From: Nostoc paludosum FACHB-159
Lineage (GTDB): Bacteria > Cyanobacteriota > Cyanobacteriia > Cyanobacteriales > Nostocaceae
Direction of reading: 5' to 3'
NCBI RefSeq assembly: GCF_014698835.1
Contig: NZ_JACJTU010000047.1
Location: 1-51,214, forward strand
Length of the DNA stretch: 51,214 nt
The translations under genes were made by a program, and so were the position numbers. Below, one piece after another: positions 51,183 to 51,214 of this stretch. Every line of letters begins with the position of its first letter. The first letter of the stretch is position 1. The notes under the pieces were generated by a model. That model did not search any database. It was given only the letters and a program-made list of their open reading frames with translations, and was not told the origin of the DNA.

Positions 51183-51214
51183 ATGTCTCAAATCGCAATT
51201 ATAGAAGCCTTCGC
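51183..51214 (+). CDS. Start of a gene cut by the window end (tentative)
   Basis: An ATG at 51183 opens MSQIAIIEAF and continues to the last base. Ten codons are too few to identify it. The 194 bp before it, after the CHAT-domain gene, hold no recognisable feature. Confidence 0.3.
   Translation, partial: MSQIAIIEAF

Overview
The window comes from a filamentous, heterocyst-forming cyanobacterium of the Nostoc/Anabaena group. Four things point there: the 16S rRNA 5' end, dense GCGATCGC (HIP1-type) octamers, many runs of 7-nt tandem repeats and dispersed palindromes between genes, and families largely confined to this group (a HetP-family protein, a XisI remnant, DUF3082, a DUF1400 hydrolase, an SLH-type porin). 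All calls come from reading the sequence; no database search was possible.

Layout. 1-420: 5' part of a 16S rRNA gene on the minus strand with its leader and promoter. 525-1790: a divergent TrpC paralogue and a small HetP-family protein, then about 1.7 kb of AT-rich DNA with almost no coding content. 3473-8086: an orphan REC-AraC regulator, a DUF3082 membrane protein, ispE, rsmA and an unaccompanied PotA-type ATPase. 8313-16681: cell-wall genes (PBP2, a beta-lactamase-fold serine hydrolase, a membrane-anchored M15 peptidase), an unknown exported protein, an AEC permease, a phosphoribosyltransferase and a GPH-type symporter. 16835-22721: a four-GAF NarL-type histidine kinase and its likely response regulator, separated by an unusual SDR protein, tRNA-Gly(UCC), a degenerate tRNA-like sequence and a hypothetical gene.

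23063-32375 is a plus-strand accessory run of redox and detoxification-type genes: a DsbA-like protein, an F420-reductase-like protein, an SDR, a NicO metal exporter, a hydrolase, two ABM-domain proteins flanking a porin, and an Old Yellow Enzyme. Broken SnoaL-like and SDR genes lie among them. 32528-36673 is rich in mobile-repeat scars: two foldback elements, a start-codon duplication at a FAD oxidase gene, a frameshifted xisI, and a ParE-type toxin gene split by a MITE of about 104 bp.

36742-43207 joins an NMT1/THI5-type ABC transporter operon, divergently, to two genes of the URC uracil-catabolism pathway (Urc1-like GTP cyclohydrolase II homologue and Urc4/DUF1688). I infer a pyrimidine uptake and degradation module. 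43333-46522 is the rpmG-rpsR-RNase II housekeeping cluster with an RDD membrane protein. The end holds a TIGR04222-like membrane protein with a Cys/Gly tail and, divergent from it, the most novel gene seen: a cytoplasmic CHAT (caspase-like) protease domain joined by one membrane helix to a PstS-like periplasmic binding domain.
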